From Krasilnikovozyma curviuscula (Eukaryota; Basidiomycota; Tremellomycetes; Cystofilobasidiales; Mrakiaceae): a DNA stretch of 53,174 nt. Of this stretch, positions 12,201 to 22,611 are shown piece after piece; position 1 is the first letter of the stretch, and the number at the start of each line of letters is the position of its first letter. The stretch is from the NCBI GenBank assembly GCA_014825775.1, contig MVAQ01000148.1, positions 1 through 53,174 of the forward strand, read 5' to 3'. The notes below the pieces were generated by a model. It was not told the DNA's origin. It did not search any database and saw nothing but the letters and a program-made list of their open reading frames with translations. The translations under genes and the position numbers were made by a program.

Positions 12201-14672
12201 GCCCAGCTTTCGATGTTTGGGTCAGCGAGAGTATCCTTTCTGTTGCTAATACGCTGAAAAGGAGCAACAGGAGTGTTCGAACTGCTGCGTTTGACACTTT
12301 GGTTGCTCTCATCATCAGGTGAGTTGCTCTTCATCGGATCAATCGACTCATTTAGCTCCTATTAATCATGCGGATCTTCCTCTTTAGAAATGGTGCTGCT
12401 ATAAACACTGGTGCTGCCGGTCAACTTGTCTCTGAAGTCCAGCCATACCTGAAATCTACCGACCTCTACCATCTCCCGGCCGCACTTCAGGTCATCTCCT
12501 CGCTACTTCAAGCCCAACCCGCAGTGAAGGTCTCGATAGAAGCAGAAGTTCTTCCAGCGATTCTTCACTTGGTATCTTCACCATTCCTTCAAGGAGCACC
12601 ACTCGATGCAGTGCTGTTGTTCTTCGCCACTCTGATCTCACCAGATCCCGAGCTGGCCTTGACTATCATCCCAAGCCTAATCAAGCTTGTTTCTGGGTTT
12701 AATTCGATTCCAGATGGTGTAGATCTTCACCAGTATTCGAGTTGTTCCAAGTGCGTTGGTGTCATCGTCGCCAACTCTCAGAGAAACAGTGCCGGTGTCA
12801 TCGCTGAGTTCTACAAGCACATCAAAGTGAGCTTTTGCACATATTCCGACACTGAGAAAGTGACTAATGAGCTCTTTCTTTCAGGTTGGATCTAAGTCTT
12901 CGGAGTCGAACCAGTACCTCTCCCTCTTGTCGCTAGGTGAAATTGGACACACTGTGTCAGTAGCATCCTCTGCCTTTTCTTTTTTCCATCAGAATACTGA
13001 GAAAGAAATTTTTCGCTTTGGTTAGTGATATGTCAAGTCACACTGAAATGTTTGAGAGAATCGTCTCCTACTTCACCACTTCATCAAACGAAAAGCTCAA
13101 GAGTGCCGCCGCCTTTGCTGCTGGAAACTTCGCAGTAGGTGCACCCAAGTACTTGCAGCCGATTATTGGTCTGGTCGAGTCTACAAACCGTGAGACCAGG
13201 CTGTTGTCGCTTCATGCTGTAAAGGAGGTGAGCCACCATTTTATGTTTACGTTAGACTTCCCAGAACCGACATTTTCTGTTTTTCATCCTTCGTTCAGGC
13301 TATCTTCCACAGCTCTAAATCTCAACTTGAAGGTGTTGCAGACTCTCTTTGGGATCCTCTCTTCGACGATTCGGAAAACCAGGCTGAAGATACGAGAATC
13401 GTCATTGCATCTTGTCTCGGAAAGTTGACGACTTCCAACCCAGCTAAATACCTACCAAAGCTACAGACCAGACTGTCGTCTCCATCTGCAAAGACTCGTG
13501 CTACCGTTGCTTCTGCCGTTCGATACACGTTCACTGACACCGCAGAGTCATATGATGATATCCTGGCTCCTTTGATCGTCCAGTTCTTGTCTATGATGAC
13601 CGATTCAGATTTGGTGAGTAAGATGTTCTTCTTAAATTTGATGCTCAGTCTCCAACTTCTCAATGATGTCCCTTTTCCTAGACTGTCCGTCGTCTATCAT
13701 TGAGTTCTCTCAATGCCGCTGCAGCCAACAAGCCTCGATTGATCAGAGATCATCTCAACACACTTCTTCCTTTACTCTACGAAGAGACTCATATTAATGA
13801 CAAGCTTATTCGGGTCGTTCCTATGGGTCCTTGGAAACAGACGTTCGATGATGGGCTGGATGCCAGAAGTGAGTTTTTTTCCGCTTGCTTTTTTGCACAT
13901 TCACACATTTCATTTATATTTTTCTGCTATCTTCAGAAACTGCTTATGAGACAATGTATACTTGTATGTCTATTCAACTTCTTGATTGTAGCAGTCTTAG
14001 CTAATTTTCTTGATCACCCTGCGCTCTTGTCAAACGCATGCAATAGTGGTATGTTCCACTATTCCGTTGTTGAATCCCTTTAATCAATCGTCCTGATAAT
14101 TATTATCCTTTTCTCCAGCTCGATGCTTGCTTCTCAAAACTCGACATTCCATCGTTTCTCGGCAGAATCGTCAAAGGACTTCTCGATGCGGACCCAATCA
14201 AGGTCATCTGCTTTATGTCGCTCTCTCGACTGGGTAAAGTCGCGCCTGGACAGGTTACCCAGATATTGGATGATGTCGCTACCAATGTTACAAAGTTAAT
14301 GGAGCCTACCGATGCGAAGGAGGCCGAGAAGCAGGTCAAGCTGGAGATGGAGAGAAAGGTCTGTTTTCATTTTCCTCAACATTCCTATTCTTTAGGTTTC
14401 TTGCTGATGTCCATTACCGTTCCTCTTTGCTTTGATAGGCTGAGATACAAAGATCTGCTCTAAGAACCATCCATCAGTTGGCACAGTTGAGCTCTCAATC
14501 GGTCTCGCCAAAGTTCGAAGCTCTCGTCACCAAATGCAAAACTACCAACTTCAAAAAGGTAAATACTGACATTCCTTATATTTTTCACCTAAGTTATCTT
14601 TCTGACGATTCCGTTGCGATGTGGTGCTTTCCTGTTCAGGAATGGAGCGATCTAGATAACGCCTCCCAATAA
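9286..14672 (+). CDS. CAND1: CAND1/TIP120, cullin-associated NEDD8-dissociated protein
   Basis: A HEAT-repeat protein that binds un-neddylated cullins and exchanges F-box/substrate-receptor modules on SCF ligases. Twenty exons sum to 3780 nt (1259 aa), close to the family length of about 1230. They run from 9286-9347 to 14640-14672; the largest is 11536-12318. Family hallmarks: an N-terminal HEAT array starting DPDYRFMALKDL; an acidic insertion at about 10913-11090 followed by DEDVSWKLRRSAAK, the conserved CAND1 block; and a C-terminal TIP120 region with LIRVVPMGPWKQTFDDGLDA. The reading frame across YETMYT and LLDACF is restored only by a 2-nt exon at 14047-14048. Introns are 50-110 nt except intron 2 (302 nt). 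Identity is very secure. The two F-box-like genes further right are functionally adjacent in concept only. Confidence 0.93.
14047..14048 (+). other. CAND1: 2-nt microexon (TG) of CAND1
   Basis: Preceded by acceptor caatag and followed by donor gtatgt. The upstream intron 13964-14046 (83 nt, gtatgt...ag) and the downstream intron 14049-14118 (70 nt, gtatgt...ccag) both have normal size. Joining T + TG gives a Leu codon and yields MYTLLDACF, the conserved CAND1 sequence (the animal protein has MYTLLDSCL). Skipping it would shift the frame by two. Confidence 0.8.
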
Positions 14673-15082
14673 AGATGGGCTAATAACGGTGCTCGCTCAC
14701 CACACTCATGTATTCTTTCCTCTGTTACGATATTCTCGTGATTCCATCTCTTCCTCTGATCCCCAAAACATTTGGAAAGCATAGCAGTGAGACGACCAAA
14801 CGCGCATGTTTCGATGTTCGGTTCGCCCTTCGCTCTCCTACCACATCCCCGAACCCCTGAATCCGATTCTTCCCATGGCGAGAAAGGGCGTCCTTTTGGA
14901 ATGAAGCGGCATCCCGCGTCGTTGGTGGCGCTGAAAAGGACCGGGCTCGCTGAACTGAGGGACCGATTCCTCATGGATTCTATGGGCAACGTCCCTTTCT
15001 TTGACTAACGCTGCCCCTGCCAGTACCATTCTGCAGTTCCGTCTTAACTCTCACCCTTTGTCCGAAGAAGAGCAGGTAGAAG
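14673..15082. other. Intergenic between CAND1 and the first P450
   Basis: 410 bp, holding the CAND1 3' end and the P450 promoter. Overlapping open frames exist on both strands (14772-15008 +, 14636-14989 -), but neither shows a recognisable protein or splice context, so I treat them as chance. Confidence 0.4.
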
Positions 15083-17189
15083 ATGTCATCGATCTTCTCT
15101 GAAATTTGGTCCAAGTTGACCTTCAAGCCCATTCAGCTGCTCCTCATTCCCCTTGTTGGAGCAGCGTACGGAATTTACGTCTTCAGCATCCGACCTCTAT
15201 TTTCCAACTTCAGACAACTTCCTGGACCTCGTAGGGAATCATTACTGTATGGGAATTTGAAAAAGGTCATCAACTCAGGACCGGGGGAAGCTCACGCTGC
15301 GTGGATCAAAGAGTTTGGCATCACGATCAAGTATACCATCTTCATGGGTGCTGTGAGTTTACCTTTTGATTCTGAGAGGTCTGCTGCTTATACGGGTCCA
15401 TTTATAACGGTCACTTTCCAGGAACGTTTCTATACGATTGATCCAGCAGCAATATCGTATATGTTCCAAAACGCCTACAACTTCCCCAAACCACCAAGAG
15501 TTCGCCAAAGTCTAGCTGAGATTATGGGTAAAGGTATGATTTAGAATCATTTGATAGAGTGAGAAGATTCTGATTCAACTCGGTACCCCAGGTATCCTCT
15601 TCGCAGAAGATGAGCCTCACAAACGTCAACGTCGACTTTTGCTCCCCGCTTTCAGTCCTCAGTCCATTAAAGACCTCACCCCGCTTTTCCTTCAAAAAGC
15701 ATATGAACTTGTTGAGAAAATCAACTCTCTTAATGCGTCCGGAGTCTCTTCGCTTGAGGGTACTGATGAACCGACAATCGATATGCTCTACTACCTCGGA
15801 AGAGCCACGCTGGATGTCATAGGAGAAGCTGGATTTGATTATCAGTTTGAAGCGTTGCAGAATGAGGAGAATGAATTGGCAAATGCGGCGAGTGAAATAT
15901 ACTCAAATAATGAGAAGAGCGGAGAGTTGACTTCGATCGTTCCTATTCTTCTTTCTTTAGTTCAGAGATATGTTCGCAGCGGGCAACACCATCACACCCT
16001 TTGTCATTTTACAAGAGCTCGTCCCCATTTTCAAGCTCATCCCTACCGATCGATCCCGCCGAGTAGCTAAAAGTTTGGCGATCATGAACAGAGTTGGTGA
16101 TGGCATCGTCGCTAAGAAGAAAGAGGAGATCTTGAGTAGCGGCGAAAAAGTTGAGAAGTCTAACCTTGCCGGTAAAGACCTTTTGTCGATTTTGATGAGG
16201 AGTAACTTGGCGGCTGATGTACCAGAATCTCAGAGAATGTCGGATGAAGAAATCAGGGGACAAATGTGAGACTCTGGATTGTTCTCCACTTGCCCCTTTT
16301 ACTGAGAATAGTGCCTTTTTAGATCTACCTTCCTTCTCGCCGGCTTCGAAACTTCGTCAACTGCGCTTGCTTGGACTATCTACGCTCTCAGTGAAGATCC
16401 CCAGATCCAATCGAAGCTCAGAGAAGAACTGCTATCTGTCACCGAGACGGAACCTTCGCTTGATTCCCTCAACTCACTGACTTACTTGGATGCGGTCATC
16501 AAGGAGTCGTTGAGGCTGTTATCGCCTGTTCCTGCGACCATCCGAGTGGCTGGAGCGGACGATAATATCCCACTGCAATACCCTGTCAAGGGGAACGATG
16601 GGAAGATGATCAACAGTGTTCACATAAAGAAGGGCCAGACAATCTTTCTTCGTGAGTCAATTTCTATGCTTGAGGTTTGAAAGTCGAGCCGCCCCTGAAT
16701 CCGTCTCAACTCTTTTAGCTATCCTAACATACAACACTTCCGAGATGTTCTGGGGGGATGATGCAATGGAATTCAAACCAGAAAGATGGCTCTCCGATCT
16801 TCCTAAGTCTGCTCAAGACTTAGAGGTGCCTTGGGTGGGTCTTCTTCCCATTTAGCCTAGGCATGCTTGCGTCTGACGTCTTTTTATCCCTTTAGGCGCG
16901 AGTCAACACTTTCATTGGTGGTCCTCGAGGTTGTATCGGGTACCGATTCGCTCTCGCAGAAATTAAAGCCATCTTGTTCGTCCTCCTGCGTGAATTCACC
17001 TTCGAACACCCGACACCGAAACCAGAATACGAGAGAAAGACTTCTATTGTTACGAGAATGCACATCAAGAGTGAGTATCATTCGCTTACTTTTAATAGAT
17101 TTGAGCGTCTGCCTGAAACTTCTGGATTCTCAGATGCAGAGAAGAAAGGCGCGCAGCTGCCGTTGGTTGTCAAGCCTTACAGGGCCTGA
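15083..17189 (+). CDS. Cytochrome P450 monooxygenase, copy 1 of a tandem pair
   Basis: A haem-thiolate monooxygenase, probably anchored in the ER by an N-terminal hydrophobic segment (about residues 17-36) before the proline hinge LPGPR. Eight exons: 15083-15352, 15422-15533, 15592-15891, 15968-16265, 16323-16651, 16719-16834, 16896-17070 and 17134-17189. They sum to 1656 nt (551 aa). Landmarks are DEPHKRQRRLLLPAFSP (helix C region), the I-helix LLAGFETSS, the ExxR in IKESLRL, FKPERWL, and the haem loop FIGGPRGCIGYRFA with Cys488. Substrate is unknown and I do not assign a CYP family. Intron 15892-15967 was chosen because it aligns with copy 2; its donor (gtgaaa) is weak. Closely related to the next gene. 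Confidence 0.9.
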
Positions 17190-17534
17190 TACTTTCCAGT
17201 AATGTGTTATGTATATGTTGCTCTGTGGAAGTCGAGTAATTAATTGTTGTGGTTTGGGAAAAACATGGGAGATTTAGCGAATATCCTGGCGTAAATATCG
17301 CCCTTCTCTGCTATCCATGGGCATAGTTGCATTCCTCATCGTTTTACTGTCAGAGATTGTGAAATCTATATGACTGCGTAGTCACATCTGAGTGGAATGT
17401 AGCTCCCGAATTGGAAACCACGAAAGAATCACGCTTCCACAAATCCACGCTTTTTATTTTCCGTGGATTATTGGCCATCTTCACCCTGCCCAAAGGTTGA
17501 CCCTCGACTATATCTCAGGTTCTCAGACATCAGG
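17190..17534. other. Intergenic between the tandem P450 genes
   Basis: 345 bp containing the 3' end of copy 1 and the promoter of copy 2. No ORF or repeat recognised. Confidence 0.45.
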
Positions 17535-19791
17535 ATGACAATTGTATTCGCAGATTTCTGGTCTCAAGTCAGCTTCAAGCCCTCGAAGCTCCTGCTTGTC
17601 CCGATCTCTGGATTGGCGTACCTGCTATATGTAACACAAATCGAGCCTCTGTTCTCAAGCTGGCGTAACATTCCTGGGCCTAAAGGAGATGGATGGATTA
17701 GGGGATCTCTCAAGTTCATTAGAGAGTGAGTTTAATGATTTCGTGTGAATTTAACGATTCGAAAGAATACTAAACTGCGGCTTCAGATCACCTCCTGGAG
17801 TTGCTCATGGAACATTCATCAAGGAGTTTGGTCCTTCTTATAAATATACCACTTGGTTTGGAATCGTGAGTCCACCTGTTCAATTCATTGCCTCACCGCT
17901 GAACTCTATGTTGTTTTTGTTTGGGGCCCACAACACATCATAGGAACGATTCTACACTATTGATCCATACGCCATCAATCATGTTCTAAGAGCTGCCTAT
18001 ATGTATCCCAAACCGGAGAGAATTCGTCAAGGACTCGCCCAGTTGCTCGGTAAAGGAAAGTTATTCTTGTTCTTTACATCTCAGGCGACTGTGCTGACAT
18101 CGCTTTAATATCTGGGCTTCTTCAGGAATACTCTTTGCAGAAGATGAACCTCACAAGCGTCAACGACGGTTGCTGCTCCCTGCTTTCAGCCCGCAATCTA
18201 TCAAAGACCTCACTCCGCTCTTCCTTGAGAAAGGCTACGAACTTGCTGAAAAGATCAACAGTTTGAGCACGGAAGGAGTCTCTTCTCTTCAGGGAGTCAA
18301 AGAGCCAACAATCGACATCATGTTCTGGATCGGACGGGCTACGCTTGATGTCATTGGTGCCGCTGGCTTCGACTACCAGTTCGATGCACTCAAACACGAA
18401 GACAATGAGTTATCAAAGTCATTCAACGATACATTCGCTAGTGCTCGTAGTCTTGCTCCCATGCTGGTTTTCCCTTGGCTTGCCCCATTATTCAGGTTGT
18501 TACCATCGCAACGGGAGCGATCGAACAGGTTTGCGAGAAGTCTGGTTATCATGAACCGTATAGGAGATGAGATTGTTGAGAAAAAAAAGAAAGAGATACT
18601 CAGCGGGGTTGATAAAGTGGAGAAATCTGATTTGGCGGGTCACAAAGATCTGCTGACAATCCTGATGCGAAGCAACCTTGCGGAGGATCTCCCCGAATCA
18701 CAGCGAATGTCGGACGAGGAGATCAAAGGACAAATTTCTACCTTCTTGCTAGCTGGTGATAAACACTTTTCTTTCACACCAACCCCGCCTTCACTGACGG
18801 TCTCTTGCCCTTCAATAGGTTTCGAAACATCCTCCACCGCCCTATCCTGGACGATCTACTCTCTGTGTGAAGATCCCTCCATTCAAAAAAAACTTCGAGA
18901 AGAATTGCTGACGTTGAAAGAAACAGATCCATCACTGTTCGTGTCCATCTCTTTTTCTTATTTCTGTCCTTCGGTAAGGCATGGGTTTAAGTGACGCTTT
19001 CTCCATCACACGCAGTGACGCTTTGAACTCTCTGCCATACCTCGAAGCGGTCATCAAGGAATCCCTCAGACTCAACTCTCCAGTAGCAGCATCAGTAAGA
19101 ACAGCATTAGCCGACGATGAGATCCCCTTGAAATACCCAGTGACGGGGAACGATGGCCACTTGATAACTTCTGTCCGCATCAAGAAGGGCGACACAGTTT
19201 TCTTACGTGAGCTTGAGATTTCTTCTATTTTAATTTTGCCTTATTCTGTAGTTATTCTCTGACGTTTGCTCTTTTTATTTTCCAGCTATTCTGACGTACA
19301 ACAGTGCCGAGGTCTTCTGGGGTGAAGATGCGATGGAGTTCAAACCCGAACGATGGCTCTCTCCTCTACCTGTATCAACGACAGATCTTGAGGTACCTTT
19401 CGCACACATTCAGACATTCTTAGGAGGAGTTAGAGGTAAGTAGTGTTTCCTATTCCCTCCATCCTCCACTGTCAGGTCAATCAGCCAATCAACAATAACA
19501 ACGCTTACGTTTCCTTTAGGTTGCATTGGTTACCGCTTCGCTCTAGCGGAAATTAAAGCAATTCTCTTTGTATTGATTCGTAGTTTTACATTCGAGTTTT
19601 CGGATCCCAAGCCAGAATTCGAGAGGAAGTCGGCGTTGGTCATGAGACCGTATGTTAAAGGTATGCGGCTGCTTCTCCTGCTCCAGAGCGTTATAAGGCA
19701 AATTTGCTGATGGACTCCTTGCTGACCTGATTGAGGTTCTACAAAAGTGGGGCCTCAGCTGCCGTTAGTCGTCCGACCTTATAGTTCATAG
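17535..19791 (+). CDS. Cytochrome P450 monooxygenase, copy 2 of a tandem pair
   Basis: A paralogue of the preceding gene in the same orientation. Nine exons: 17535-17725, 17787-17865, 17944-18049, 18126-18755, 18819-18936, 19016-19206, 19286-19435, 19520-19660 and 19736-19791. They sum to 1662 nt (553 aa). Motifs: hydrophobic N-terminus, IPGPK hinge, DEPHKRQRRLLLPAFSP, I-helix LAGFETSS (split by an intron), ExxR in IKESLRL, FKPERWL, and the haem loop FLGGVRGCIG with Cys490. Two further introns lie inside blocks that are uninterrupted in copy 1, and the copy-1 intron at 15892 is absent. The donor at 18050 (gtaaag) lies 6 nt upstream of the paralogue's site. Reaction and substrate unknown. Confidence 0.9.
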
Positions 19792-20010
19792 TCTTCTCCA
19801 TAGGTTGCTCTTTCCTTCTACCATACCATACAGCAGCAATACAGTGCACTGATCTCACTTATGGCTAGGATCTTATTTTGAAGCACATGCTTACAGTGAG
19901 CGTGAAAGATCATGGCTACATTAGACTTATTACCCTCAGTTGAAGGCTCGCAACTCTATCAAACCTGTATCACCACAAGGTACAAGATACCAGTATCTAT
20001 GTCACTCTCC

Positions 20011-21632
20011 TCAACCACTGATGGTGGTAACATTCCCTCCGGAGACTGTTGAGTTATTACTTGTGAACCCAGCTGATTTTGCTCCTCCAATACCGGAACC
20101 TTCAACACTCTCTGCACCAGGATTTGATGCAGGTGGGATGGGGGTGCTACTCGTTCCTCCACCGGGCGGAGCGCTACTAGTGGTGGAGTTGGGTGCCGTC
20201 GGAGGTGCCGAAGGTGGGGATGTACTGTTTGAAGACACAGTAGAGGTCGTAGTCCGAATTGACTGGGCGAGAATGTCGTTAGGTGGGTCGACGAAGATCA
20301 AGCTCGGACCAGCCGAGATGGCGAGGGAGTTTTGAGTGACGACGGAGGTTGACAAAGGCGTGCCATCCGTTGTCGCCTAAAGAAATAAACATTCAGATCA
20401 AATAGAGAGACTCCTTTTGCGATTGAACAGGACTCACATAAATATACACGGGGCCGAGAACGTTCGAAGGAACAACACATGCTTCAATCGGGAAGGTGAG
20501 CGCTGTCACGGCTCCACCAACAACCATTTGGCAAAAAGCAGCTGCTTGAATATTGTTTTGAGCAGTTCCGTTTCCAGAAGTTTCATTCGCCGAAGTGGGT
20601 GGAGCCGATTTCAAGGTGAGCTTCGAACCTGCACCGATGGTGGTGGTATCCGAGGTGACGATAAGAGCAGCTTGAGGCGTAAGACCGAGGCCAGACACTA
20701 CATCACATCCACCTGTGATAAATCCAGCTGCCAATGAAAGAACTGATGGGGGTGTGAGACCGATGTCGAAGGCTTGAGGGACGAACGATCCGCCGTTGAA
20801 GATGTTCAGGATTGCTGTTTTTGAGAAGTTGTGAAAAAGATTTTTAAAATAATGAAAAAAGCTTGGAAAGTAATAAGAAGATGGTAAGGTAATACTTACC
20901 TGAATGCTGGATAGTTGAAGGCGGAAAAAGAAGAGACCTTCAGTTGAGACCGCGAGAAAAGGACGCAAAATAACTCACGCTAGACTCCTGGGGCAAAATT
21001 GTAGCGGCAGCATTAAGAATGTTCTTATCTTGAATGAGAGCAGCACCACCAATGTAGGCGCTAACGCCAACAAACTCGAGAACCCTCGCTGTCGCCAGCA
21101 TTGTAGGCAAGTCGACGAGCGCGCTGGTAAAGTCGAACTGGCAGGTTTTCCCAAAATCTTGAACGCCGAGGGCTGAGATGACACCCTAAGACCAAAATCA
21201 GTGTCAGAAGAAAGAGCGACTGTCAATGCTGAAGGGAGCGCTTTACTTGAAGAGCTGTGACGTGGGCAAACTCTCCCGTCGCAACAGAGTTGATTGTGTC
21301 GATGGCGAGCTGAGACGATGCGAACCCAGCATTTGTGAAATCATTGGGAGTGAACTTCGATAGAGCTTGAGAGTAGAACTGAGATTCAAGTTCTGGAACA
21401 AAGTGCATAAGCGAACGAGTTGAGATCTTGAAATTCCAGCAAACAAACAAGCGGAAACGGCAGGCTCACGTTCAGCTAAGTTCGCGAATTGAACGACAGT
21501 GACGTCTATCGAGGCGGTAGCACGTTTTGTGTTGTAGTAGTTTAGGAAAAGTGGTGCAGCATCGACGAGTACTGCACCAAACGGAAGAAACCAGCAAACT
21601 GTCGCCAGTGTGGAGATGGAGTCGATGAGCAT
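20011..21632 (-). CDS. Secreted ferritin-like domain protein (Rds1-like)
   Basis: Six exons: 21470-21632, 21247-21392, 20979-21185, 20900-20906, 20438-20814 and 20011-20376. They sum to 1266 nt (421 aa). The N-terminus MLIDSISTLATVCWFLPFG begins a probable signal peptide of about 26 residues. Residues from about 45 to 210 match the fungal ferritin-like/Rds1 family: VVQFANLAEQLESQFYSQAL, FVGVSAYIGGAAL, ATILPQESSHSAIL and GLTPPSVLSLAAGF. A Ser/Thr/Pro/Gly-rich, Asn-glycosylatable tail follows. Metal binding in this family is not established, so no enzymatic role is claimed; S. pombe rds1 is a nutrient/stress-responsive member. The 7-nt exon (CATTCAG) encodes the conserved His after the ES motif. 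A 5' UTR intron ending near 21671 is possible. Confidence 0.8.
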
Positions 21633-22611
21633 CTTGAATGGGGAGTGCGATGGTTGCTTCTGCTGTGAAGGTCTGGTTTGATGATGTAGGAATGAAAAAT
21701 GAAGAGTGATTTACCGAGGGCCAGCCTGTTTGAGCAATACCAATGATTCGCTGCTGACACTGACGCCCTTCAATCGCTAGTGAGGACACACCTGCTACGA
21801 ATAGGAAATTTCAAGGTTGAAGGAAAGTAGTGAACTTCTAGAGAATCCAGCTAGATGGTGGTCGGGAGATACAGCGAAGAGGAATCTAGAAGTATGTTTC
21901 CAGGCATCTTGGCGACCGTTGCAAGGAGAAGCTGAGGAGATGAAACGTGCGGTTGTCTTGAGACGACAGGCCGTTGGTTGGGCCAATCTGATCCCACAGA
22001 GGCCCGGTTTGATTAAATATTTGATGTGAATTCCCGGAAAGAAGCGTTAAAAGCAGCTTGGTAAGCAGGTTAGCAAGCGACTTCGGTGCGCGAACGAGGA
22101 AGCAGCGTTCAGAATCTAGCAGCTCTGTAGTAATACCAGTGCATCAACAATGAGATCCAATACCTCTTCCTGGTTACTATCAACCTTTGGGTACCGTTAC
22201 AGAGGCTGTATCAGAAAGAAGTGGCAGGGGTGATATCCTGTTTGAGAAAAGAGCTGCACACCTCGTCAAAATGTTCTACAGCCAAAAACTGCAGTTGCAA
22301 AGTAGCAAAGAAATTCCATATCTTTGAATCAAAGCTTATCTGGATATGTAAAAGTAGGGCTGACCAGCCCTCCGGAGGTGAATCTGTTTTCCAACTGGGT
22401 TGGAGTAACTAACTCATCGAGGGCAATAGTTTATTTCATCTTCAGGGCCCCTTTTCCAATTCTGTTTACTGTGGAATACGAATATATCTGATTTAACATA
22501 ATATACCCAATCAATACTACCGAATGATCTACATTCCACTACCAGCCCATTGATCCTACACAAGTGACACACATCTGAACCTCAACAGTACAACCAACCT
22601 CAGCAGGCAGC
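21633..22611. promoter_or_regulatory. Upstream region of the ferritin-like gene
   Basis: About 980 bp without a recognised gene, lying upstream of the ferritin-like start and downstream of the MFS gene stop. It should contain the ferritin-like promoter and the MFS 3' UTR. A small plus-strand open frame at 22221-22412 has no recognisable content. Confidence 0.4.

Noticed and set aside
14636..15029. Overlapping ORFs on both strands between CAND1 and P450 copy 1
   Set aside because: No domain, no splice context, and they sit where a 3' UTR and a promoter are expected.
21633..21789. In-frame N-terminal extension of the ferritin-like protein through a spliced upstream exon
   Set aside because: The upstream frame has no ATG, and the signal peptide starts well at 21632.
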